Part shown: positions 42,919 to 51,979 of the stretch, piece by piece | Layout of the letters: each line of letters begins with the position of its first letter | Position numbering within the stretch: position 1 is the stretch's first letter | Assembly (NCBI GenBank): GCA_021298355.1 | Contig: JAJTEH010000009.1 | Coordinates: forward strand, 35,853-99,852 | Direction of reading: 5' to 3' | DNA: 64,000 bases | Origin: Flammeovirgaceae bacterium | Lineage (GTDB): Bacteria > Bacteroidota > Bacteroidia > Cytophagales > Cyclobacteriaceae | Translations under genes and position numbers: made by a program | The notes under the pieces: generated by a model | Database searches by the model: none | Seen by the model: only the letters and a program-made list of their open reading frames with translations | Told to the model about the DNA's origin: nothing

Positions 42919-45900
42919 AATGGCTTAAAGCCCCATATGCATTTGTTTTTCTGGCCTTTGTAGCCATCAGTTTTCTTTGGTTTGCGCAGCGAACTACCAC
43001 TTTGCAAGATATTGCCAATCAGGTTTCTGAAAATTTAAATAATGAAATAGAAACACTGCAAAAAAAATTAGAGAGTGTTTCTACATCACCAGAAAATTTA
43101 GCCGACAAAACTGCCTTATTTAAATTTAAGAACGATACGTTAGTTTATTGGACTAACCACACTATTCCTGTTTCTTACAATTTAATTGAAAATGCAGTGC
43201 AGTGGAAGTTAATTCGTAATAAAGGGTTTTCTTATTTGGCAAAATCTTTACAAACGGGCGATTCAACTTTTACACGTGTGATAGTATTACAACGTGATTA
43301 TCCTGTCCAGAATAAATACCTAAAAACCGAATGGAATAATGCCATTTTCCCAACACGTAATTATACTCTTTTAGATGCTAATGCTACTATTGGCGTGCCT
43401 GTTTACTATAGTAATCAAATTGTTTTCAGAATATCAACGCAAGACTATTCATTACCTGCTAAACATAAACTAATTACCCTTGGGTTTATTTTGTTGTTGG
43501 TGAGTTTAAGCCTCTTAGCATTTTCGTTAAAAGCAAAGATTAAAACAGATATATCGCCTGGCTATATGGTGGTAATACTTTGTACGTTAGTTGTGCTTAG
43601 AATGGGATTGTACTTTTTTTTAGCAGAAGCAAATTTTACAGATCACATCTTGTTTTCTCCCGAAACTTTCGCCTCTTCTACTATCAATCCATCTTTAGCT
43701 GATTTACTTCTGAATCTCTTTTTCCTATTCTTCTTAACATTATTTTTTTCATCAGTTGATTTTTCTTTTCTCTCTCCAAAAGCAAAATACAAGTATACGG
43801 GATTAGATTTTTTGTACGGCTTTGTTTTGGCTACACTTTTATTTGTACTGTTTTATTTTCCGGTTGCTTTGTTGCAAACCATCACACATAATTCTGCTGA
43901 GGATTTTTCATTTTCAACTTCTATACGTTTAAGTACTGTACGTTTACTTGCGCTTTTTGCCTGGCTTGCAAGCGCTTTTATAGCATTATTATGGTTTATA
44001 AAGGTTTGGAAAATTTTCAAAACATTTTTTTTACATAAACAAAGATTGCTATTAGCAGGAGCCATTACGTTTTCTCTGATTAACTACAGCAATGGAGAAT
44101 CCTACTTAAATTGTGTGGTTCCTGCCTGGATATTTTTGTTTTTACTAGATTGGAAAAAACTAGAATTCAATAGAGAACGTTTTGATTTTAGTCAGTTTAT
44201 ATTTTTGTTTTTATTTATCGTTGTTTTATCTGTTTCATCTTCTTTTGCAATTCAAAATCTTGAGAATGAAAAAATTGAAAAGGAAGTAGATTCTTATGTT
44301 GATGAATTAAAGAATGATCGGGATATTTTTACTGAATATTTATTACAGAATGTAGTAAACGAAATACAACAAGATGTTTACATACAAACACGTTTAAACA
44401 GCCCTTTGTTAAGTAAAGAACCCATTGTTTCAAAAATAGATCAAGCTTATTTGTCGGGGTATCTCAGTCGGTATAAAAAAGAAATAAACTTATTTGCTGC
44501 AGATGGCAGTTCTTATACACAATCATTACCAATGCCAATTATGTTTGCTCGCTACGATTCGGCTAAAAATGGAATATCCAAAGAAAATTATTATTTGCGT
44601 AAATCTGGTAGCTTGGTAAATGGTTTAGAGTATGCTTTGTTAATTCCTATTTTTAGAAATCAATCTATAAGCGGGTATGTTTCCGTTTTTCTGTCAAGTT
44701 TAACAACTGCGGCAAATACCAGTTACCCAGAAATTTGGATTGATGAACGATGGAGTTCGCTTTCGCTTAGCAGGAATGTAGCTTACGCAATCGTTAAAAA
44801 CAAACACTTTGTAACTACGGTTGGAGATTTTAAGAAAGATGTATTTTCCGAAAATACACAAAGTTCTTTGGCTGCCTCTTATTCTTATTTCTCGTTTCCA
44901 TGGCGTAACAGCGAGCTTTTGGTTTTTCAAGTTACAACTGGCGGTTTTTATACTGTGTTTATGGACGCCTGCTATTTAATTGTTGCAGCTTTATTATTGG
45001 TAATCGCCTATTTTACGTTCACATACTTGTTTAGAAAAGAAGTAAGAGATTCAATTTCGTATAGTTCAGCAATTCAGTTTATTATTAACCTCGCTTTCTT
45101 TATTCCATTGTTATGTATTTCTCTTTATTTGCTGTTTATTCTTGATAAAAATTCTAAAGAACGTTTTGAAAAAGAAAACGAATCTCGTTTACAAGTATTA
45201 ACCGAAAAGTTAAGAGGAATAAAAAGAGATTCTCTTTTAACCTCGCAACAAAATTTGTTAGGTGAAACAGACCGTGTAAACGAGTATTTTGATTTATATT
45301 CTGAGAAAGGTGTTTTGTTATTTTCTAACAAGCCTTTGTTGCGCAATAATTTATTACCGTGGCCACTCGTTGCTCAGGTACAGTATACGAATACTACTTT
45401 AGCTTATTCCGAAAGGTTAGGGCGATTTTCATTTCAGGAATTGTTTACGCATATACCTGAAAGTGATATGGTTATTAGTTCGCCCGTGTATCACTCTTCT
45501 ACAGCAGTTTTAGGTTTACAAAGCCAGGTGCTTAATAGTGTTTTGTTGGTTTTCTTTATTTTGTTTTGTCTGTTGTTGTGGATTTCTAAGTTGGTTTCGG
45601 ATTGGTTAATCCGGCCATTTTCAATGTTGCAAAAGTCTTTTGCAAACACAACCTTAAGTTCACTTAATAAAAGTTTAGTATGGACAAAGAACGATGAAGT
45701 AGCATTAGTTGTACATGCATTCAATAGTATGTTGCAAAAGCTTGAAGAGAATAAAATAAGTTTAGAACATTTAAAACGAGAAGAAACCTGGCGTGAAGTT
45801 GCACAGCAAGTAGCGCATGAAATTAAAAATCCGTTAACACCAATGAAGTTGAATTTACAGCGAATGTTGAGAAACACAAAAGATGAAGCTTCAAAAAAAA

Positions 45901-46439
45901 CATTGGAAATGCTAGTAGAGCAAGTAGAAGTACTAGATGCTATAGCTTCTTCTTTTAGCAACTATGCCAAAATGCCAAAAGCAACTATTCTAGCTACAAA
46001 CTTAAATGAGTTATTAGAGAAACAAATTGCTCTGTTCGATGAGCAGATTCAGTATAAAATTACACAGCAAGATCAATTTATAGTATTGGCTGATGAGAAA
46101 ATGTTAAAAGCTGTAATGAATAACTTGCTTTTAAATTCTTTGCAGGCTACTCCTGATTCTGTAGAAACAAGAATACAAATTGATATTTGGGTGAAAGATC
46201 TGAAAGTGAGGGTTCGAATTACCGACAATGGCAAAGGAATACCACCCGAATTACAGAATAAACTGTTTTTACCGCACTTTACAACAAAAAGTACTGGGTC
46301 TGGTCTTGGACTTGCCTTTGCCCATAAAATGATGGAAGCTATGCAGGGCAAAATTATGCTAGAACATTCTGATTCGCAGGGCACATCTTTTATTCTTGAA
46401 TTTTTACTTTATCGCGATGAACAGGAAGTTAAATCTTAA
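42915..46439 (+). CDS. very large multi-pass sensor histidine kinase (NtrY-like core)
   Basis: A 1174-residue membrane kinase. After an N-terminal helix come an extracytoplasmic region (about 25-185), a cluster of helices (about 190-450), a second extracytoplasmic region (about 455-690), further helices around 695-760 and 876-893, and a HAMP domain (about 895-950). The kinase core has the phospho-acceptor His968 (VAHEIKNPLTPMKLNLQRM), N box NNLLLNSLQ (about 1069), G1 DNGKGIPPE (about 1104) and G2 GSGLGLAFAHKM. No response regulator is adjacent, so it is an orphan. ATGA overlap with DUF983 suggests co-expression with oxidase helpers. Confidence 0.9.
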   Translation: MKWLKAPYAFVFLAFVAISFLWFAQRTTTLQDIANQVSENLNNEIETLQKKLESVSTSPENLADKTALFKFKNDTLVYWTNHTIPVSYNLIENAVQWKLIRNKGFSYLAKSLQTGDSTFTRVIVLQRDYPVQNKYLKTEWNNAIFPTRNYTLLDANATIGVPVYYSNQIVFRISTQDYSLPAKHKLITLGFILLLVSLSLLAFSLKAKIKTDISPGYMVVILCTLVVLRMGLYFFLAEANFTDHILFSPETFASSTINPSLADLLLNLFFLFFLTLFFSSVDFSFLSPKAKYKYTGLDFLYGFVLATLLFVLFYFPVALLQTITHNSAEDFSFSTSIRLSTVRLLALFAWLASAFIALLWFIKVWKIFKTFFLHKQRLLLAGAITFSLINYSNGESYLNCVVPAWIFLFLLDWKKLEFNRERFDFSQFIFLFLFIVVLSVSSSFAIQNLENEKIEKEVDSYVDELKNDRDIFTEYLLQNVVNEIQQDVYIQTRLNSPLLSKEPIVSKIDQAYLSGYLSRYKKEINLFAADGSSYTQSLPMPIMFARYDSAKNGISKENYYLRKSGSLVNGLEYALLIPIFRNQSISGYVSVFLSSLTTAANTSYPEIWIDERWSSLSLSRNVAYAIVKNKHFVTTVGDFKKDVFSENTQSSLAASYSYFSFPWRNSELLVFQVTTGGFYTVFMDACYLIVAALLLVIAYFTFTYLFRKEVRDSISYSSAIQFIINLAFFIPLLCISLYLLFILDKNSKERFEKENESRLQVLTEKLRGIKRDSLLTSQQNLLGETDRVNEYFDLYSEKGVLLFSNKPLLRNNLLPWPLVAQVQYTNTTLAYSERLGRFSFQELFTHIPESDMVISSPVYHSSTAVLGLQSQVLNSVLLVFFILFCLLLWISKLVSDWLIRPFSMLQKSFANTTLSSLNKSLVWTKNDEVALVVHAFNSMLQKLEENKISLEHLKREETWREVAQQVAHEIKNPLTPMKLNLQRMLRNTKDEASKKTLEMLVEQVEVLDAIASSFSNYAKMPKATILATNLNELLEKQIALFDEQIQYKITQQDQFIVLADEKMLKAVMNNLLLNSLQATPDSVETRIQIDIWVKDLKVRVRITDNGKGIPPELQNKLFLPHFTTKSTGSGLGLAFAHKMMEAMQGKIMLEHSDSQGTSFILEFLLYRDEQEVKS

Positions 46440-47055
46440 ACATACCCCGATTTTGTTATTTGATTTAGGTGGAGTAATTCTAGATCTTTCTTTTGAGAAA
46501 ACCTTTAAGGCTTTTGCTGAAATCAGTAACAGAAGTTTAAGTCAACTTGAAACAGCATTTACTACTATCGATTTCTTTAAACAATTTGAAACTGGTAAAA
46601 TTACTGAGCAAGAATTCCGGGTATCTGTTAACCGTTATTTGCAAACTAACCTTTCTGATCAGAAACTAGATGCTGCCTGGAACGCTATGTTATTGACATT
46701 GCCTCCATCGCGGTTAGCTGTGCTAAAAGCGCTAAAATTAAAGTATCAACTATATTTATTCAGTAATACAAATAGTATACACATACGTTATTTCGATGAA
46801 CTTGTAAATAAGGTAAGTCTTACACCATTTGAATCTTATTTTAATGCTACCTACTACTCGCATATTGTTGGAATGAGAAAGCCAGATGTTAGTACGTATC
46901 ATTGGATATGCCAACAGCATACTTTAAAACCGGAACATATATTATTTTTTGATGATAACTTGGGTAATTTGCAAGGTGCAGCCAAAGCAGGAATTAACAC
47001 ATACCACGTAACGCATGCCGATGAACTTTTTAAAGAATTGGAATTTCAGGTATAA
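46417..47055 (+). CDS. HAD-IA family hydrolase (YihX-like phosphatase)
   Basis: About 212 residues with HAD motifs: motif I LLFDLGGVILD near the N-terminus, motif II in LYLFSNTNSIH, a lysine in MRKPDVSTYHW, and motif IV ILFFDDNLGNLQGA. This is the FMN/glucose-1-phosphate phosphatase-like subgroup, cytosolic; the substrate is unknown. The ATG at 46417 overlaps the end of the kinase gene by 23 bp, and its own end overlaps the protease gene by 41 bp. Confidence 0.88.
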   Translation: MNRKLNLKHTPILLFDLGGVILDLSFEKTFKAFAEISNRSLSQLETAFTTIDFFKQFETGKITEQEFRVSVNRYLQTNLSDQKLDAAWNAMLLTLPPSRLAVLKALKLKYQLYLFSNTNSIHIRYFDELVNKVSLTPFESYFNATYYSHIVGMRKPDVSTYHWICQQHTLKPEHILFFDDNLGNLQGAAKAGINTYHVTHADELFKELEFQV

Positions 47056-48154
47056 AGAAGAGATTAGGTACGTTTTTCAGGCGTTACTTTTTATTCTCAC
47101 CTTTCTGTTTACAACTATTGCCGGTGCCTGGTGGAGTTTCGGACATGACATCTATAATGAAGATATTCCCTACACGTGGGAAATGTTTAAAAGTGGTTTA
47201 CCTTTTTCAATTTCTTTTTTATCAATTTTAACTATACACGAGTTTGGTCATTACTTTGTGGCGAAGCTAAATAAAGTTAAAACTTCTTTACCTTACTATA
47301 TTCCTCTGCCGCCATTTCCGTTTAGTTTGGGAACTATGGGAGCAGTAATACGCATCAGACAAAGAGTATACACTAATGTACAAAATTTTGATATTGGCAT
47401 TGCCGGACCGTTAGCAGGTTTTGTAGCTGCAATATTTGTTCTTTGGTATGGCTTTACACATTTACCTGAGCCCGAATATATTTTTAACATACATCCTGAG
47501 TATGCTATACATGGGCTTAATTATGCTGATTATGTGTATCAGGAAGAAAATTTAGGGAAGGTTACTTTAGGAGATAATCTCATCTTTTTATTTTTTAAAA
47601 AGTTTGTTGCTGATCCTGAAAGATTACCTCATGCAAACGAAATAATGCATTATCCATTTTTATTTGCAGGCTTTTTAGCTTTGGTATTTACAAGCTTAAA
47701 TCTAATGCCTATTGGCCAACTAGATGGCGGACATATTTTGTATGGTCTTGTTGGGTATACGTATCATAGATGGTTTGCTTCTGTATTTTATGTAGGATTT
47801 TTGTTTTACGCAGGCCTTGGATTAGTAACAATACAAATGCCTTTTTCTGAATTGATATGGTACGTTCCTATTTATGTTTACTTTTTATACCTCTGTTTGC
47901 AAGGTTTAAAAAGAGATAAACAAACAACCGTTATGTTGGCTTTCTTGTTGTTTGCTTTTCAATTTACAGCCAGCTATTTATTTGTGGGTATTTCTGGTTA
48001 TAGCGGTTGGTTGTTGTTTGCATTTTTTGTTGGCCGTATGGGTGTAGCACATCCACCTGCATTGGTGGAACTTCCTTTAAGTACAGGTCGTAAAATTATT
48101 GGATGGTTAGCCTTACTTATTTTTATAGGAAGTTTTACACCTGCACCTCTTTAA
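47015..48154 (+). CDS. site-2 protease family intramembrane metalloprotease (M50)
   Basis: A 379-residue membrane protein with the zinc motif HEFGH (LTIHEFGHYFVAKL) in one helix and the partner motif LNLMPIGQLDGGHI in a later one. About eight hydrophobic segments are seen, and a KTSLPYYIPLPPFPFSLGTMGAVIRIR loop follows the active helix. Such proteases cut transmembrane substrates in signalling. Two early Met codons are possible (47015, 47021). Its stop overlaps the stop of the convergent T9SS gene. Confidence 0.9.
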   Translation: MPMNFLKNWNFRYKEEIRYVFQALLFILTFLFTTIAGAWWSFGHDIYNEDIPYTWEMFKSGLPFSISFLSILTIHEFGHYFVAKLNKVKTSLPYYIPLPPFPFSLGTMGAVIRIRQRVYTNVQNFDIGIAGPLAGFVAAIFVLWYGFTHLPEPEYIFNIHPEYAIHGLNYADYVYQEENLGKVTLGDNLIFLFFKKFVADPERLPHANEIMHYPFLFAGFLALVFTSLNLMPIGQLDGGHILYGLVGYTYHRWFASVFYVGFLFYAGLGLVTIQMPFSELIWYVPIYVYFLYLCLQGLKRDKQTTVMLAFLLFAFQFTASYLFVGISGYSGWLLFAFFVGRMGVAHPPALVELPLSTGRKIIGWLALLIFIGSFTPAPL

Positions 48155-50058
48155 CGAAATATTATTTTTTGCGTGTATACATTTTTTCCTACTTTATACG
48201 AGAGAATGGCAAGGCCTTGATAGGATTGTGCAAGTGTAAGTAACATTTCGGATTCTGTTTGCTTGGTTGTATAGCCAAGCGTTACTCCGTGTGGAGTAAG
48301 TAAGTTTACGATTATAGTTGATCGAGGTAAGTGCAACGTTCCGTTTGTTGTAGGATTAGGGTAACCCAGCGGTTGAACTTCTTGTTCTGGTATTGAAGTT
48401 ACAAAATCTGCTTTTTCAAAGGCCGGACGGATCATGATTGCACCGGAAATTCCTGTAACAGGTTGCCAACTTCCATTTGTATTTTCGAATAGTATGTTTT
48501 CTGTTGTAGCGCTTTTATCTAAGCCAAGTGCCACTGTACCATTTTGCGGTTCGCGCCAACCGATATAAAAGACAGGATCAACTAAAACACCAGTTCCAAG
48601 TTTAATTTTCTGAAAACGATTTAAACCAGTTCTGTTAATTAAAATTGTGAATTGTTGAAGTGGAGTGGTAGCCGGCACATTACCGGCCTGATTCCAGATA
48701 GATAATTCAACCAGATTGCTTAGTGTACCTGCTAAGGTAGGAAAATAAATATAGACAGACGTTAGGGTATCTTCTTTGTTGTTGAGGGTAGTAAATTTTT
48801 GTGCGGCAAGGTAGTTATCCTGATCAAGGCTAACGGCATATTCAGCCTCGCCATCATCGTAAGCATAAAAACTTCTGATGTTGTATTGAAGAGAGGTAGT
48901 ATCGTTCCAGCGGAAATCAATTGGTGCATAAATGGCTGGATCGTAATCGGCAAACGGATCGGTGCCAATGGGTATGTTATCTCCCGATCCTAGCGTATAA
49001 CTAAGCGTTATATCCAGCGAATCGTAACTGGTAGGAAAAATATCTGTATTGTTTTCGTCTGGTAAGCTTAACAACGTTATAGTTTTACGTTGGAAATTAA
49101 TAAACTCTTCTATGTTTCTGTTGTTTTCTAAAGTTACTTCAGGAAGAGTTGTGACAGATCCATTTAGAAAATATGTACTGTAGACTTTCGTAGTTAATTC
49201 TAATACAGTAAAACCTGCATTATTTGATTGTACCTCAATTTCAGGTCCGATAAGGGTAATGTTGTTTTTAAAATGAGAAGCCGGAACAGCTCTGTATTCA
49301 GAAAAAAAACTGGTTGGTTGGCTGCCTAGTGAGCGATCGGGGAAGGATCTATCCGTGGCAGATCGGTTTTTATTCAGGTACACATAATCTATTAACCAGG
49401 TATCGAAGGCTCCTGAGCGTCTTCCATAGTTTCTGATTCTGAATTGAAAGTTGTTATGAAAAAAAATTTCGGATTGAATGGGAATTAACTCGGTAGTAAA
49501 TTGAAGTTCGCTCGGGTTGCCAATTGCGTTTATTACTTTTACAGATTGCCAGGTATTGGTGTTATCTAAGAAATCTATCTGCAAATAGTCGCCAGCATCT
49601 GGTGCTTCGCCTTTTCCTTTCCATTGCCAGCTAACGCTGAGGTATACTTTGTTAGCGCGTTCTGTCTCCGGTATTTCTTGTAAACGTAGTGGCCTCGAAA
49701 TCAGCAAATCGTTAAAGCCAGAAGAAATTAAATCGTCAGTTACATATGGCGAACCCAAAGCGTTTAATCCATCGAAAACAGCTACGCCAATAGATGGCAT
49801 TCTGTTTCCCATATCTTTCATTATTCGTACAGACGATTTCTCCGTCCACAAGGTATCTGCCGGTAGGCCATCAAAAGAAAAATCGTCCCAGAAGGGAAGC
49901 GACATGGGCGATGTAACTTGTTTGATTCGGGTAGTTTTTTTCGCAGGTATACCGTGCATTTTCCATTGTGCGAGTAGTATATCGGCACGTAACATCCCCA
50001 TTATAAAAAGAATAGGGAATATAATGTTCAGGTTAAAAGATGAGGCTTTGGTTGTCAA
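48151..50058 (-). CDS. type IX secretion-sorted extracellular protein
   Basis: A 635-residue exported protein with an N-terminal hydrophobic signal (LNIIFPILFIMGMLRADILLA). The central part is beta-rich without an enzyme motif (LPFWDDFSFDGLPADTLW start, then repeated sandwich-like domains). The C-terminus is a type A T9SS sorting domain (YPNPTTNGTLHLP, then GLAILSYKVGKNVYTQKIIFR). It is probably a surface-attached or secreted structural or adhesion protein. It lies 4 bp after the PASTA gene on the same strand. Confidence 0.83.
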   Translation of the reverse strand: MTTKASSFNLNIIFPILFIMGMLRADILLAQWKMHGIPAKKTTRIKQVTSPMSLPFWDDFSFDGLPADTLWTEKSSVRIMKDMGNRMPSIGVAVFDGLNALGSPYVTDDLISSGFNDLLISRPLRLQEIPETERANKVYLSVSWQWKGKGEAPDAGDYLQIDFLDNTNTWQSVKVINAIGNPSELQFTTELIPIQSEIFFHNNFQFRIRNYGRRSGAFDTWLIDYVYLNKNRSATDRSFPDRSLGSQPTSFFSEYRAVPASHFKNNITLIGPEIEVQSNNAGFTVLELTTKVYSTYFLNGSVTTLPEVTLENNRNIEEFINFQRKTITLLSLPDENNTDIFPTSYDSLDITLSYTLGSGDNIPIGTDPFADYDPAIYAPIDFRWNDTTSLQYNIRSFYAYDDGEAEYAVSLDQDNYLAAQKFTTLNNKEDTLTSVYIYFPTLAGTLSNLVELSIWNQAGNVPATTPLQQFTILINRTGLNRFQKIKLGTGVLVDPVFYIGWREPQNGTVALGLDKSATTENILFENTNGSWQPVTGISGAIMIRPAFEKADFVTSIPEQEVQPLGYPNPTTNGTLHLPRSTIIVNLLTPHGVTLGYTTKQTESEMLLTLAQSYQGLAILSYKVGKNVYTQKIIFR

Positions 50059-50062
50059 ATTT

Positions 50063-50860
50063 TTATTCGTTGTTTTTTTCTTCGGCTAAGGTTGTGCCGG
50101 GTTTGCCAACCCAAATTTTTACAACATCACCTGCACGCATTATGGTTCTGGGTTGTGGGTCTTGTTGTAAAATAACGTTAGGGGGTAAGCCTGTAGTGTC
50201 GCCTATAGGTATTATTTCTCCAAATTGAAGATTTAGGCCTAACAACAACTCTTCGGCCTCATCTAGTTCTTGGCCTTGTATGTTTGGTAATTCAAATTCA
50301 TTGTTACCGCCATCTTCAACATATAAATCAATAAAGGAACCTTTTGGTACGCGGGTGCCTGCGGTAATTTTAATGTTATTTACTCTCATTTCGCGGATAA
50401 CAGAAAATGGCCCAGGTACATAAATTATTTTCCCTCTTTTTAAACCGCTTCCTTTTAACACAGCTTCGGCATTAATGAGGGAGCCATCTACCAGATCGGG
50501 CACAGGCACGGTTGGTGGTTTTAAACTATTTTTGGTTAAATAAACAACACGGTTTTCTTTTACTTTGGCACCTGCTAATGGAAATTGTTTTAGTATGGTA
50601 TTGGGTTCTTTGTCTTCTGTGTAGGTGCTATCGTTTATCTCATAGCGTAAGTTGCGGGCAGTAAGAAACTCTTCGAGTTCTTCAATATTCATTCCGCTTA
50701 CATCGGGTACAGTAATGGTTTCGCCATGGTTGGTTGATGAGGGTAAATAAATATAAAAATAACTTACCCCTATAAGCATAAACAACAGAATGCCTGTTCC
50801 TACGGATAGCAATAAGCCACCTACTGTTTCTGCTTTGTATTTTTTAAACGGATTCTGCAT
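50063..50860 (-). CDS. membrane-anchored PASTA domain protein
   Basis: A 265-residue protein with a short basic cytosolic start, one membrane helix (VGGLLLSVGTGILLFMLIGVSYFYIYL) and three PASTA domains (each starting near VPDVSGMNIEEL, VPDLVDGSLINA and LPNIQGQELDEA), followed by a short acidic tail. PASTA domains bind peptidoglycan fragments; no kinase or transpeptidase domain is attached. It sits 6 bp after ddl, consistent with a cell-wall function. Confidence 0.9.
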   Translation of the reverse strand: MQNPFKKYKAETVGGLLLSVGTGILLFMLIGVSYFYIYLPSSTNHGETITVPDVSGMNIEELEEFLTARNLRYEINDSTYTEDKEPNTILKQFPLAGAKVKENRVVYLTKNSLKPPTVPVPDLVDGSLINAEAVLKGSGLKRGKIIYVPGPFSVIREMRVNNIKITAGTRVPKGSFIDLYVEDGGNNEFELPNIQGQELDEAEELLLGLNLQFGEIIPIGDTTGLPPNVILQQDPQPRTIMRAGDVVKIWVGKPGTTLAEEKNNE

Positions 50861-50866
50861 GGTGTA

Positions 50867-51949
50867 TCAGAACTTGAGGTTAGACTGAAAACTTCTTTCT
50901 ATTCTCTTGTTTTCTTCGAACCGAAGCAAAGCAATTTCGATAAGCCTCGAAATTAAGTCGGTGAAGGAAATACCACGCTCTTTCCACATCATGGGGTACA
51001 TGCTGGAATTGGTAAAACCCGGTATGGTATTGATTTCGTTTACATAAACTTTGTTTCCGGCTAAGAATAAATCTACCCGCGCAAAGTCGTTACAGCGTAA
51101 TGCCTCAAAAGCTTTAACCGAAAGGCTTCTTATTTTTTCAGCGGTTACTTTCGGTAATTTTGCTGGTACCTGAATGGTTACCGCATGTGGATCTACATAC
51201 TTGGCATCGAAGGTGTAGAAATCGTATTTTTTGCTAATGATGATCTCGCCCGGTAAGGATGCTTCAGGAGGATTATTGCCCAATATGGCGCATTCTACTT
51301 CGCGGGCTTTTATAAATTCCTCAATCAGAATTTCTTGATCGTATCGGAAGGCTTCTTCTAATGCCGGAATAAAATCGGCTTGCTTTTTTACTTTTGATAC
51401 ACCAACAGATGAACCTAGATTAGCTGCTTTAATCATGAAAGGCATGCCCAACTTTTTCTTTATTTCAGCGAATTTTATTTTTTCTTTTTCGCGGAAATGA
51501 AACACCATGTATTTTGCTACCGGTAGTTTGGCTGCCTCGAGCACGCGTTTGGCTGCTATTTTATTCATCGATAATGCCGATCCTAAAACCGAGGATCCTA
51601 CCATGGGGATATCTAAAGTTTTTATCAAACCTTGTATGCTTCCGTCTTCGCCATCGGTTCCATGCAATACAGGAAAAACAACATCGAGTTTAAATCTTTG
51701 ATCGCTTGCTTTTAAAACGAAGCCTTGCTTAACAGGGTCGAGTAAAACTCCTAATTCTTTGCCTAGTTCAATTTCTTTGCTTACGCCATTGGTTAAAAAC
51801 CATTGGCCGGTTTTACTTATACCAATAGGTATGGGCTCGTTGATGTCTTTGTTAATGTATTCTAAAATATTGCGGGCAGAGTTAATAGAAACACCATGTT
51901 CTACAGATCGGCCACCATAAATTATACCTATTCTTTTTTTAGCACACAT
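50867..51949 (-). CDS. ddl: D-alanine--D-alanine ligase
   Basis: A 360-residue ATP-grasp enzyme: GIIYGGRSVEHGVSINSARN, HGTDGEDGSIQGLIKTLDIPMVGS, KAANLGSSVGVSKVK, YVNEINTIPGFTNSSMYPMMW. These include the Glu of the first D-Ala site, the ATP-binding loop and the metal-binding EIN triad. It makes D-Ala-D-Ala for peptidoglycan in the cytosol. It is the first gene of the ddl-PASTA-T9SS run. Confidence 0.95.
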   Translation of the reverse strand: MCAKKRIGIIYGGRSVEHGVSINSARNILEYINKDINEPIPIGISKTGQWFLTNGVSKEIELGKELGVLLDPVKQGFVLKASDQRFKLDVVFPVLHGTDGEDGSIQGLIKTLDIPMVGSSVLGSALSMNKIAAKRVLEAAKLPVAKYMVFHFREKEKIKFAEIKKKLGMPFMIKAANLGSSVGVSKVKKQADFIPALEEAFRYDQEILIEEFIKAREVECAILGNNPPEASLPGEIIISKKYDFYTFDAKYVDPHAVTIQVPAKLPKVTAEKIRSLSVKAFEALRCNDFARVDLFLAGNKVYVNEINTIPGFTNSSMYPMMWKERGISFTDLISRLIEIALLRFEENKRIERSFQSNLKF

Positions 51950-51979
51950 AAGGTTTATTGAGGCTGTAAGATACGAATT

